Position numbers and translations under genes: made by a program. Below are positions 9,537 to 19,700 of a DNA stretch of 26,494 bases, in pieces; the stretch's first letter is position 1, and each line of letters opens with the position of its first letter. The notes beneath the pieces were generated by a model. The model was not told where the DNA came from and ran no database searches. It worked only from the letters and a program-made list of their open reading frames with translations. This DNA comes from Acanthamoeba castellanii str. Neff (taxonomy: Eukaryota; Discosea; Longamoebia; Acanthamoebidae). The stretch lies in NCBI RefSeq assembly GCF_000313135.1, contig NW_004457640.1, forward strand, positions 97,584 to 124,077, read 5' to 3'.

Positions 9537-9719
9537 CGTGTTTCTGCCAAGTGGTACTCGGATCTCTGTCAATTGGAAGACTGCGCTGGCGTCGACGGTT
9601 GGTGTTCGGGTTCCCGCCAAAAAAGAAAGGTGGAATGTTGGTATGTGTGGGGGGCAAACGACCCGTTCCCAATTTTTACCAGATAAATCTAGCGAAGGCC
9701 AGAAATCGGCGCAGCGGCA
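9537..9719. promoter_or_regulatory. Short bidirectional promoter region, RasGAP / MTFP1
   Basis: Only 183 nt separate the proposed RasGAP start (-) from the MTFP1 start (+), so both promoters and leaders must overlap or lie back to back. No TATA box is obvious. The figure depends on the tentative RasGAP first exon. Confidence 0.45.
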
Positions 9720-10471
9720 ATGGATGATCCCAAAGCGACTGGTGCCCTGCCCCCCTAGAGTTCCTTTCTGGAATCCGTTTTTATATTTAACGGGTTCCTG
9801 TTGCACGCACAGAGCTAGACGTGCTGCGAGATACGTGGGCGCGCTACTTGGGGTACGCCAACGAAGTGGGAGAGGCGTGCAGAGGGGTGCTTCCTCTTTC
9901 CCTGGTCCATGCCTCCTATGGCCTGGTGGGGCTCTACGTGCTTGCGGATGCCATCCACAAGGGACGCCGCGCCAGCCACGTACGTGCCTTTTTCCTTCTC
10001 TTTTCTATTCTTTATTCGCCACATTGCGTGCGACTGACCAGCTGCGCTCCTCGCCACGCACACCACCCATACTCTCAGAGAAAGCACGGATCGGTTGCTG
10101 AGCGAAGGTTCGACATTGTGGACAACGTCGCGGACACGCTGCTGTGGCAAACGCTGGCGTCTCTGTTGGTGCCACCGCTGCTCATCAACCGGACTTGCAA
10201 GCTGACGGCCTTTGGGCTGGGCAAGTATTTCCCGCCGGCGGCATATCCCTCTCTGACTCCACGGCGCCGCGCACTTGTGCAGACAGCCGTGGGTCTTGCC
10301 GTCATTCCCTTCATCGTGCACCCGATCGACCACGGCGTACACTTTGCCCTCGACCACACTTCGCGTGTACTCTCCGGCATCATTCGACGTAAGTACTTCC
10401 CAGTGCCATCTTCCTCCTCGCCTCCCTTGCAGACGCCACAGGGCTCTGACAACCAACAACAACACGAATGA
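9720..10471 (+). CDS. MTFP1: Mitochondrial fission process protein 1 (MTP18) homologue
   Basis: MTFP1 is a small inner mitochondrial membrane protein that promotes fission in animals. Exons: 9720-9741, 9813-9979, 10079-10471; 193 residues (human about 166). The first exon gives MDDPKAT, and the split codon (G|AG) leads into ELDVLRDTWARYLGYANEVG. Family hallmarks: RYLGYANEVGEACR, VHASYGLVGLYVLADAIHKG, a hydrophobic segment TLLWQTLASLLVPPLLINR (about residues 83-102), and VGLAVIPFIVHPIDHGVHF with HPID at about 144-147. The Ser/Gln-rich C-terminus (starting RRKYFPVP) ends in HE-TGA. A GTAAGT sits in the codons after GIIR and could be an unused or alternative donor. The start was chosen because the exon 1 donor keeps phase. 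Confidence 0.92.
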
Positions 10472-10578
10472 AGGCAGTTTTTTGGGGCTATTACGCATAA
10501 GGAAAAAAGAAAAAGAGAGGAAAGCCAAATTCTCGCCCGATTTACACCTGTGCGCAGAAAGAAATCCGCAACGAGAGG
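10472..10578 (+). promoter_or_regulatory. Spacer between MTFP1 and COG6
   Basis: This 107-nt A-rich stretch (runs of GGAAAAAAGAAAAAG near 10500-10520) must contain the MTFP1 3' end and the COG6 promoter and leader. No named element is seen. Confidence 0.35.
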
Positions 10579-13500
10579 ATGATGGCAGATGTGAGCGGTA
10601 GTGGCGCCACAAGTAGCCCACAACTGAGTTCGTCTCTAAGTCGCAAACTCAACAAGGTGCTGGAACTCAATACTGAGGAACCTGAGCTGTTGGCTGCTCT
10701 CAACCATTTGTCGGGGTGGTATGGGCCACCCCACGCCCCCAACTCGAAGCATGCGCGGCGCCTCTTACGAAGCGATCTCGAGCGGCAAACACTCCGCATC
10801 AACAAGGACTTTCTCCTCGCCTTTTCCCTCGTACAACTGGTATGTGCGAGAACACACGTTTCACGCCGTAATGTTGAGAGGGGCACTCACCAGCCGTTCC
10901 ACCTATCCCTTTGTGCTTTTGTAGAGCTTGGAGCAAGTGGAAGGGGACGTTGGGCGCATGAAGGAAAGCTGCCTCTTCATGGCCGAGCGCCTGAGTAAGA
11001 CGCGCCTGGCTGCTGGCAAGCTCATTCTCACGGCCGACAAGTTTCAACGCGACAAGCACGTGCCGCCTTCCCAAAACACTTGCTAGTGCTCACTCTTTCG
11101 CCTCGTTCCCAATCCACTGTAGAGTGTGGCGGCTGTGTCGTGTGTCGTGTGTCGTGTGGCGGGTGTGTCGTGTGTCGTGTGTGTCGTGTGTGTCGTGTGT
11201 CGTGTGTGTCGTGTGTGTCGTGTGTCACCCTCAGTCTAGCCGGATTACGTCGCGACCTTTCTGACGATGGTCGTTGGGCTTCTGGCGCTGACGCAGGAAG
11301 GAGAACGAACGCAAGAAAGAGGTGGCGGAAGCCTTCTTGGAGCGGTTCCGCCTGACTGAAGCGGAACAGGCAACCCTGCGTGTGGGAGACATTGACGAGC
11401 TCTTCTTCGACGCCCTCAAGCACGTTGGACAGATCTACTCCGAGTGCCCCGTTCTCCTTCGTACCCACCAGAAAGCCGGGTACCCTCTCGCTCTATCTTC
11501 AACCCCTCCTTCTCTCCTGTCGCGTGTCCCGACCCGTCTCCCTTTTCTTCACTGGGTGCACCTGACCTTGTCATCTGAGCGTTTTCTGTGGCTTTCTAAT
11601 ATTTCGTATGTTTGGGGTACTCCGCAGCTTCGAAGTGATGGAGGCAATGTCGATGGAGCAGCAGTCCGCCTACGATCGTCTGTACAGGTGGGTAAAGGAC
11701 GAGTTTGCCACCTTGAGAGATGACCCGAGCGAGATCAATCCCTTCCTCATCGTCGCCGTGTCCACCCTTCAGGAGAAGCAGCCCGTCCTCCTCAGGTGCA
11801 CCCTATCACGTCTTATCCTTGCGTCAGCCTTTACCTCACCCATCGTGCTGTGGCGTGTGTGTGTGTGTGTGTGTGTGTTGGCGTGTGTTGGCGTGTGTTG
11901 GCGTGTGTTGGCGTGTGTTGGCGTGTGTTGGCGTGTGTTGGCGTGTGTTGGCGTGTGTTGGCGTGTGTTGGCGTGTGTTGGCGTGTGTTGGCGTGTGTTG
12001 GCGTGTGGCATGACGCAGTTACTGCTTCGACGAGATCGTGCACACACGTTCACAGGTGTCGCTCGGGGCTTTTCACGCTGCCCTCACGGTAGGCGGTCCC
12101 GGGGGCACCCCGCGGCCGATCGAAATGCATGCGCATGATCCTCTCCGCTATGTAGGTGACATGCTGGCATGGCTCCACCAGGCAGTTGCTTCCGAATATG
12201 AACTCCTCAACCGCGTTTTTGGAACCGAGGGTTCGTCGTCCGCCCCAATTAGTAGTGATTGCCCTTCCCCCACGCTCATGCGCACGGCAGCCGGTGGCAT
12301 GCTAACATGGGCCGTCGTCGTCGCTGTTATTTAGGGGGACAAGTGACCGGCAACCGGGTGTTTACGGAGGACAAAGCGCAACTTCCACATGACGCACGCC
12401 ATGCGGAGGAGATGCCCAACAAGCAGCAGCACCCACCAAGGCACGCAGTCTATGGCACCAAACATAACATCCGGGAAAGCCTCGCCAAGGTCCTCAGCCG
12501 CATATTCGAGCCTCTTCTGCAGCCTTTCAAGGTTTTCTCCCCTCCCCCAGTCTCCCAGACCGAGATGGCTGAGTGAGGGTGCGCGGATCTCCTCGTTGCG
12601 TGTATGTGCCACTCGTGGGTCCTGCCAGATCCGACTGGACCAGGTCCTCGACCCGCACAGCAAGCCCAGCACAGTCGAAGTGTTCCGCATCAACAACATG
12701 CTCGACTTCTATTCGCGCATGATCACTAGGATCATGGGCCACGGTGCCTCCCTCCCGTCCCTGTTCAGCGAGTACACCCTCCCTAACCTCCTTCGCGCGC
12801 CTGTCCTTCGAGTGGTCGCTGACTGTTTGCCGTATGTTGTGTGTGCGGGGTGTGTGCGGGGTGTGTGTGGTGTGTGGTGTGTGTGTGTGTGTGTGTGTGT
12901 CGTGTGTAACCACTCTCAATCCCTTCTTCGCGGCCCTAGCTGCAAGGAGGAGGTCCTCAAGCTCTTTTATGACACCCTCAAATCCGACGCCGACATCTTG
13001 CTGTCTCGTGCTCCGGTGTGTACCCGCCCCTTCCGCCACGAGTTGAACCTCCCACACGCACGGGTCAGCGTCACTGAGATGTGCTCGTCGTGCTTACTGG
13101 ATGGCCGTGGCGTGTGCAGCCAGTACCTGCCGATCTATCCCCCCCTCACTGCGTGCACGAATCCATGAGCCGTTTGGTATGTGTCCCGCTCGAGAGCACG
13201 ATTTGGAATATTCGCGCGGTGGTTTCACTGTGTCTGGCGGGGCAAGTCCAGATGGAGATCATGGCGACCTTTGATGAATCCCTGGTACCAATGGACGAAA
13301 GGGCAGCTGAGTTTGCGCCTGTGCTGTCAGCAGTGATAGACCCGCTGTCCAAGGCGTGTGCAATCAGCGCCACAGCCCTCAAGGCGGCGGATATGGCAGT
13401 CTACCTCATCAACTGCCTCAGCGTTGTCCAGGTTTGCACTCCCCCCCCCTCTTTTCGCATCCCAGGCGCACTGATCACGATCGTGATGATGCGCCACTGC

Positions 13501-14197
13501 TGTTCTTGTCCTCACCTCCGGCCGTGCGCGCAGGGTTCGGTATCAGCTTACGACTTTGCCACCAGTCGCGTTGAGGCCCTGGGGATGCACATCGAGTCTC
13601 ACTTGGATACTCTTGTAACCGAGGAGGTACCCTTCGCTCAGTTCATGGCCAACAAGACCAACTTGTCACTGATGTGTTGTCGCACAGACAGCACGATTTC
13701 TTCGCAATTGTGGCATAGCAGAAAAGATGGCTGTCCTTCAGTATCGCACTACCCAGGTATGAGAGAGACCCATAAGGGACCCCCTCAATCCTCCATTATG
13801 GCTCCCTCCCATGCTGATTGTTGACAACAACGTGCAGGGTCCTCTGTCACTCGAGCCAGGCATGGACAGCCGGTCACTCGCTACAGCTGTCCGCGGTTTC
13901 GAACGCTCCCTTTCCGACTTGGAAGCCTTCATCATGCCGCACTGTGACAAGCTCATGGTGCGCTTCCATCCTGACCAGCTGGCCACAGTGGATGGCGCTC
14001 GCTAACTTGTCAAACTTCCGGCCATTCAGGAACACAACCTGCGGGCAACAGCACGTTCACGAGTGGGGGACAACATTGTTGGCCTCTTCTCTGCACTCCA
14101 CGAGGCTGTGTATGACCCGCGAAACAAGTACGATGAACCACGGATGGTTGTGCGCTACAAGCCCGAGCAGGTCAAGACCATCGTGGACGCCCTCTGA
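10579..14197 (+). CDS. COG6: Conserved oligomeric Golgi complex subunit 6
   Basis: COG6 is a lobe B subunit of the COG tether, which captures retrograde vesicles at the Golgi. Exons: 10579-10839, 10925-11055, 11297-11479, 11628-11795, 12019-12230, 12335-12531, 12629-12831, 12940-13015, 13120-13176, 13252-13431, 13534-13626, 13688-13756, 13838-13987, 14030-14197; total 715 codons plus stop (human 657). Diagnostic segments: [68 protein letters not shown] then [15 protein letters not shown], nearly identical to animal COG6; [20 protein letters not shown]; and [10 protein letters not shown]. Intron 2 needs a GC donor (GACAA|GCACGT). The last intron model is only 42 nt (13988-14029); without it an in-frame TAA at 14003-14005 would end the protein 57 residues early. 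Coiled-coil content at the N-terminus fits the family. Confidence 0.96.
11056..11296 (+). other. GC-AG intron in COG6 (intron 2)
   Basis: The donor reads GACAA|GCACGT and the acceptor GACGCAG|G. Only this donor leaves the two bases (AA) needed to complete the Lys codon across the junction. The nearby GT (CAC|GTGCCG) is in the wrong phase. Confidence 0.82.
11133..11226 (+). repeat. GTGTC/GT tract in COG6 intron 2
   Basis: Interleaved GTGTCGT and GTGTGTC units fill the middle of the GC-AG intron, GT-rich on the sense strand. Confidence 0.9.
11881..12000 (+). repeat. Decamer minisatellite GCGTGTGTTG, twelve perfect copies
   Basis: Twelve identical 10-nt units in perfect register, with degenerate GT-rich units before and one partial copy after, make up most of COG6 intron 4 (11796-12018). 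Confidence 0.97.
12845..12905 (+). repeat. GT-rich tract in COG6 intron 7
   Basis: GTGTGCGGG units followed by (GT)n and GTCGTGTG fill the intron 12832-12939. Confidence 0.85.
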
Positions 14198-14282
14198 GCT
14201 TCTGGCTCCCCGTTGGCCCTCTCCCCGCCTCGGGACCCGATAAAAGTATTATTTCTTTCGGGTGGCGTTCTTTTGGGTGTCA
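14198..14282. terminator. 85-nt convergent 3' spacer, COG6 / Q-rich gene
   Basis: Two converging genes end 85 nt apart. The only AT-rich element is around 14239-14255; on the plus strand it offers ATAAAA and on the minus strand AATAAT, both weak poly(A)-signal variants. The 3' UTRs of the two genes must be very short or overlap. Confidence 0.4.
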
Positions 14283-16263
14283 TCAGTCGACGAATTCGGC
14301 CAGGAGCACGTGGTAGAGGCCGCTGGCGAAGGCGGTCGTGGGCACGGCGCTCACGTCCACGGAGGGAGGGAAGGTGCCCTGGACGCAGAACTTGCCCTGC
14401 CACCGCTGCTGCACCCGGTAGCTGCTCACATACGTCTCTGCCCGATAGCCTGGCGCCACCGCACCGCGCCACCACCGTCAGACCCCTCCGGAGTGTGTCG
14501 TGTGTGTAGGATTGGGGGGGGGGAGAGAAGGGATTGGTGGGGGGGAGAAAGCGAGAGACCTTCCAGCCGCCATCTGCGGGTGGCCTTGCTGAACGTGAAC
14601 TTGGGCTCCTCCTCCACGCCGGGCACATCGAACACAAAGTGCACGAACGAACCTGTCGGTGGGCGCGTATCCTGATCGGCGTCCCGCCACACGTCATAGA
14701 GCGGGAACGTGGGGAGCACGGCCTACACGACACACATGCGACACGGTCAGCCTCTCTCCACCACACCTGCCGGGGGGGGAGGGACCCACGTGCGGCAACG
14801 CGTGGACAGACCAGAGGAGAGAGAGAGAGAGAGAAAGGGAGGATTCTCGTACGTGGGCGGGGTCTTCGCTTTGGAGGGGCGACGACGCCACGCCGCCGCC
14901 GCCGCCGTCGCCGCCGTCTGCGGGGCCGGGGCCGAGGCGCGGTTGCTTGGCGGGAGGCATCCCCCCCGGCGGAGGAGGAGGCGGCGCTGGCGGAGTCCGA
15001 AGGAGAGGCGGAGGAGGGCGCGTACGAGTGGGGCGGGGCCGACGTGGCGGCGGTGGCGGTGGCGGTGGCGGTGGAGGAGGGGGACGGGGAGGAGGAGAGG
15101 GAGTGTGTGCGGCGGACCTGCTCGCGCTCCCAGGCGAGGCGGAAGGTGTGTTCGGAGAGGTGCGAGAGGGGGTGGCCGAGGAGGCTCTCCAGCTTGCGCA
15201 GCAGGGGCATGCGAGCCGGGAAGAGCGGTCCGCGCATGCCCAGCCAGTAGGTACGATTCGACTGGCGCTTCGTCCACGCCTTCTTGTCGAACACCTGCTT
15301 CCGCTTCGTACCACCGCCGCCAGCCGCCGCCGCCGCTGTGGTTGGGAAGTGAGCGCCGAGGACTAGCTGCTGCTCTGTCGGGCCGGCAGCGTCGCCGGCG
15401 ACGCCAGTGGGGGCGTGATGGTGCTGTTGCTGCTGATGCTGATGCTGGTGATGTTGCTGCTGATGCTGCTGATGCTGCTGCTGCTGCTGCTCAGGCGGAG
15501 GAGGGAGGGAGAGAGGGAAGGAGGCCTCCACGCCGCCAAAAGGCATCGACGCGTTCGCGGCGGCAGCGGTCGCTTGCTGGTGCTGGTGCTGCTGGTGCTG
15601 CCGGTGCAGCTGGAGGAGGTGGGGCGGGAGGGAGAGGAGCGGGTCGGCCGGGGAGGGGGGCGGGGCCGTGGTGGTGGTGGTGGTGGTGGCCCTGTGGAAG
15701 GCGTCGCGCAGTTCGTTGAGGCGGTACTTGGCGCGCTCCTGCTTGCGCTGGCGGTAGCGGGCCGGCACGAGGCTCTCGTAGAGGAAGTCCACCAGGTCCA
15801 CGGCCACCTGCTGCTGCTGCTGCTGGGTCCCGCCGGCCCCGATGGGGTACTCGAAGAAGGTCTGGAAGAACGTACGCGTGATCTCCGCCCTCTTCAGGTC
15901 CATGTCGCTCGCGCTCAGACTTTCTGCCCCGTCTCGTGCCTCCGCCTCGTGGGTGGGCTCCTGCGAGAAGATCGTCGCCACGTCCGTGGGCAACGCCTCC
16001 TCAGGTGGCGGCGGCTGCTGTTGCACGGCACCTCCGCTCATAGATGCCGCCATTGGCTGGCTGGTGGGGACGATGCCATGGCTCGCCATTTCGTCCATGG
16101 GGGCAGTCGCACCAGGGTGCAGTGCCATGTCCTCTACCCCGAATAAATGGAGGGCATGTTGTGGTGGCTGCTGATTATTGGTGAGCTGCAGGTGAGGCGA
16201 CCCTGCTTGGTGGGTGCTACCCGCGATGCGGTGGTGCAGAAGATCGAGATGAGGCTGCTCCAT
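14283..16263 (-). CDS. Glutamine/histidine-rich protein of unknown function
   Basis: I do not recognise this protein. The minus-strand model has four exons: 16263-15118, 14945-14853, 14722-14560, 14449-14283 (522 residues), all in phase. Joining through the 172-nt GT-AG intron 15117-14946 (WEREQ|QPRLGPG) is required to move from the long first frame to the frame of exon 2. Features: an acidic/helical block (MDLKRAEITRTFFQTFFEYP, then VAVDLVDFLYESLVPARYRQ), poly-Gln and poly-Thr runs, a Gln/His-rich stretch from CAG/CAC codons (about 15415-15495), a basic conserved-looking block (FDKKAWTKRQSNRTYWLGMR), and a C-terminal region with LYDVWRDADQD, GSFVHFVFDVPG, KFTFSKATRRWRLEG, ETYVSSYRVQQRWQGKFCV and ASGLYHVLLAEF. 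Gln-rich composition suggests a transcription-related protein, but that is inference. Several later Met codons could also be the start. Confidence 0.72.
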
Positions 16264-16751
16264 CTCTCCACCTTTCGCGCAACACCGCTACCTCCCCCCT
16301 CGCGAAGCTGCGCAATTCCCGCCCGATGATTAATCGGCTTTTTCTGCCACGCCAGCTGGCCAGAAATTGGTCGACAAACAAGGCCAAGAAGCCAGCGCGT
16401 GGAGATGGAGGTCCGGCCCCCACAGGCAGAATGCCTTCCTGATGCGGAAGAGCCCACGACCGGTGCGTTGGTTTTGACTTTTAAATAGTTGTTCTTTCTG
16501 GGGTGCACCCATGTAACTCGTGCGCCAGGGGCTGAGCACCGCACCGAGGAGGAGCAGCTGCACCACCACCAGGAGGAGGAGGAGGTAGAAGTGCTGGGCG
16601 CCTGCACCACTTCAGCTGAGTGTGCTGCGGTATACCCTCCCCGTGTGTGTGTGTGTGTGTGTGTTTGTGTGTTTTTGTGTGTGTATGTGAAGAGGCTGAC
16701 AGCGCCTGTCGTCCGGGGCGGGGCGGGTGGCAAAGCTGCAGCGAGGGGGAG
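16264..16751. promoter_or_regulatory. Divergent intergenic region, Q-rich gene / glutaredoxin-DEP-DUF547
   Basis: This 488-nt region between two divergent starts should hold both promoters. It contains a (GT)n tract at about 16643-16688 and a small AT-rich patch near 16475-16495 (TTTTAAATAG). Open frames on both strands have no recognisable protein content. An additional 5' exon for either gene cannot be excluded. Confidence 0.4.
16643..16688 (+). repeat. (GT)n tract upstream of the glutaredoxin gene
   Basis: A GT dinucleotide run with a few T interruptions lies about 65-110 nt before the proposed ATG at 16752. Confidence 0.85.
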
Positions 16752-19700
16752 ATGGAGAGGACTCAGCGCCAGCTGCGCGGCCGCATCACTGTCTTCTCCA
16801 TCTCGGGCTGCCCCCATTGTAGGCATATGCCCTCCCTCCCCCTCTCATCATCATCATCATCATCCTCATCATGGTTATGGTGATGGATGCACCACCAAGG
16901 CGTGTGCGCCCGACTTACACACTCGCTCGCTGGTTGGCCGTGCGTGCGTGCCTGTGTGTGTGTCGTGTGTGTGTGTGTGTGTGTGTCGTGTGTGTGTGTC
17001 GTGTGTGTCGTGTGTAGGGCAGCCAAGGCGCTGCTGCAGGAATGCGGGGTGCCGCTGGTGGACATCGATCTCGACCGCTATCCCGAGCGGCGTCGGGAGA
17101 TGGTGGAGCGCACCAACCAGCGGACCGTGCCCCAGATATTCTTCAACGCCGTACACTCCCCTCCCCTCCCCCTCCCCAGGCGTACCGCCAGCAGCGAAAC
17201 GGGAGGCGGACTAGCCCACCCGCGTGGGCCACCTACGGGAGCACGACCCCTCCCCCTCCACACATGTATGGGGCTGATGGTGCATCCGCATGGTGGGTGA
17301 CGATGGTGCTGATGGCGGTGGTGGCGGTTGTAGGTACATGCGGGCGGCAATGATCGCTTGCAAGAACTCGCCGCTGCGGGGGAGCTCAACGCCCTCATTG
17401 ACCTCGTAACTCGGGTTCGTATTACTCCTCCTCTCCCTCCCACTTGTTGTTCATCGTCTCCCCCCCCACCTCTCTCTCTCTCTCTCTCTTCTCGAGAACT
17501 ATAGAGATTACAATCTCTCTGGTCGGTGTGGGAGCAGGAGGCCCCCGCCGACGCGCCAGCGCCCCCTAAGGCTAGCACCCGTGGAGACCTCGGCGTGGTG
17601 GTAGCGGGGGACATCAAGTGCGAACCCGACGCTGCGGCCCTCCTCGTCGAGCAGATGCGCCGGGCTGGCCTTGTACACAATCGGTCGGTAGGCCCCAACC
17701 CCACCCCCACTTCGCCCACAGCCCCGGAGGACTTTTCTGACTCTGGGGAGGTGGGGGGCTCCTGTGCCTGTATATGCCTGTGTGTGGCGTGCGTGCGTCA
17801 GTGCGTGGTGTATTGGTGTGCGTGCGTGCGTGCGTGTTCCCCGTGGGTGAGCAGGATGTGGCACCTGCGCAAGTACCGCAAGGTGTTTGTGGGCAAGGAG
17901 GCCGTCGATTGGCTCATCTCTCCCGCCTCTGGCCTGGCGCTGGCCACTCGGTACACACGACACACACGACACACACCTCGACGCTCGCCCCGAGCCATTC
18001 TCGTGGCCAGAGAATCACTCACGTGGGCGCTGTCGGCTGCCACGTGCTGGTGGCTGGTGGTGGGTGGCGGTGGTGGGGGAGGCAGAGCGGAGGCGGTGGA
18101 GCTGGGCAACAGGCTGATGGCCCACCACTACCTGCACCACGTGACCCACGACCACCCGTTCGCCGACGACCACCTCTTCTACCGCTTCATCCAGGTGCTG
18201 CCCTTGTCCCCCCCCACCACACTCACTGACCTTACCTGCCCGCCCCCCGCCCCCCGCCCCTCTTGTCGTTCCATGTGCGTCGTTCGTTGCCTTCGTTTCT
18301 ATTTTGATTTATTTTATATTCAATTTCTTTTTCTATCTATACATATACATATACATATACATAAACATTTCCTTTTATAGGATGAAGAGGTGACCCCCAT
18401 GACCCTCAACGCTACACACGGTAAGTGAGTAACCCCCTTCCCCCACAGCTCCTGCGGCTGGGGCCACCACTAAAGGCCCCGCATGTAACCCGCCCTCTCG
18501 CGTGGTGTGTGCGTTGTGTGTGCGTTGGTGTCGTGTCTGTCGTGTGTGTCGTGTGTGTGTGGTCGTCAATGACAGCGTCGTCGTGTCTGGCGCGACCCGC
18601 GGCAGAAGTGGCAGAGGAGGTGAGGCGCCTCATCGTCGCCCTCTACGACGATTTTCTCTCTCCCGACGGCAAGGTACCTCCATCAGCCAGCCAGCCGCCA
18701 GCCACGGGACACTGTCAACCAATGAGGTGGTGGGGCACGGCGAACGGGGACTTTGGCAGGAGGTGGACTATGCGGGGATCGCGAGGAGCGAGGCCTTCAG
18801 GCGGTACCTCCGCAATGCAGCCGAGCTGCAGCGCGTCGATCTGGCTCACCTGACCCGCGAGGAAAAGGTACTCGCCCGCCCGCCACCCTGCCACCGTGGC
18901 TGGTGGCTGGTGGCTGGTGGCTGGTGGCTGGTGGCTGGTGGCTGGTGGCTGGTGGCTGGTGGCTGGTGGCTGGTGGCTGGTGGCTGGTGGCTGGTGGCGG
19001 CTAATGGTTTGTTCCGTCGACGTGACTCCTATCTCCTCCCTCCTGCCCCCTCCTGCCCCCTCCTCTGCGGCACCGGCCGGCCTGTAGCTGGCCTTTTTCA
19101 TCAACGTCTACAACGCCATGGGTACACCACCCCGACTTCATTTCTATATTTCTATATTTCTTTTTACAATGATGATCATCTGCCATGTCTTCTTCCTTTC
19201 CGTGCCCCACGTCATGCAAGCGCCTGCGTACCCCTCCACCAATAGACGGACTGACTGGTTGTGGGCGGCGGCGGTGGTGTTGTGGTCGTGGCGGCGGCGG
19301 CGGCGGCGGCTGGTGGTGGTGGTCGTGGTGGTGGTCGTGACGGTCGTGGTGGTCCGGGGGCTGTACGTGTAGTGATCCACGCGTACGTGGAAGTGGGTCC
19401 GCCGGGTTCGCTGATCCAGCGGCATCGGTTCTTCAATCGGGTGACGTACCTGATCGGGGGCCATTTCTTCTCGCTCAACGACATCGAGCACGGCATCCTG
19501 CGCGGCAACCGCAAGCCACCGGGGGGGCTTGGCCGCCAGTTCTCCCGAAGCGACCCGCGCCTCCCTCTGTGTCTACCCGAACCCGAGCCCCGCATCCACT
19601 TTGCTCGTACGCGCCCTCTCCTCCGTCGTGTCTGCCCAAGCTTGGTCCTTCTCTAACGCTCCTGCCTGCTCCCTGGTACGGACGGCCGTACGCGTTGGTG

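Noticed and set aside
11881..12000. CRISPR-like or telomere-like array
   Set aside because: Units are contiguous without spacers, too short for CRISPR, and internal to an intron; the unit does not match known telomere repeats.
14534..15366. Plus-strand frames opposite the Q-rich gene
   Set aside because: They are Gly/Arg-rich mirror frames of low-complexity codons; minus-strand splicing keeps phase over four exons.
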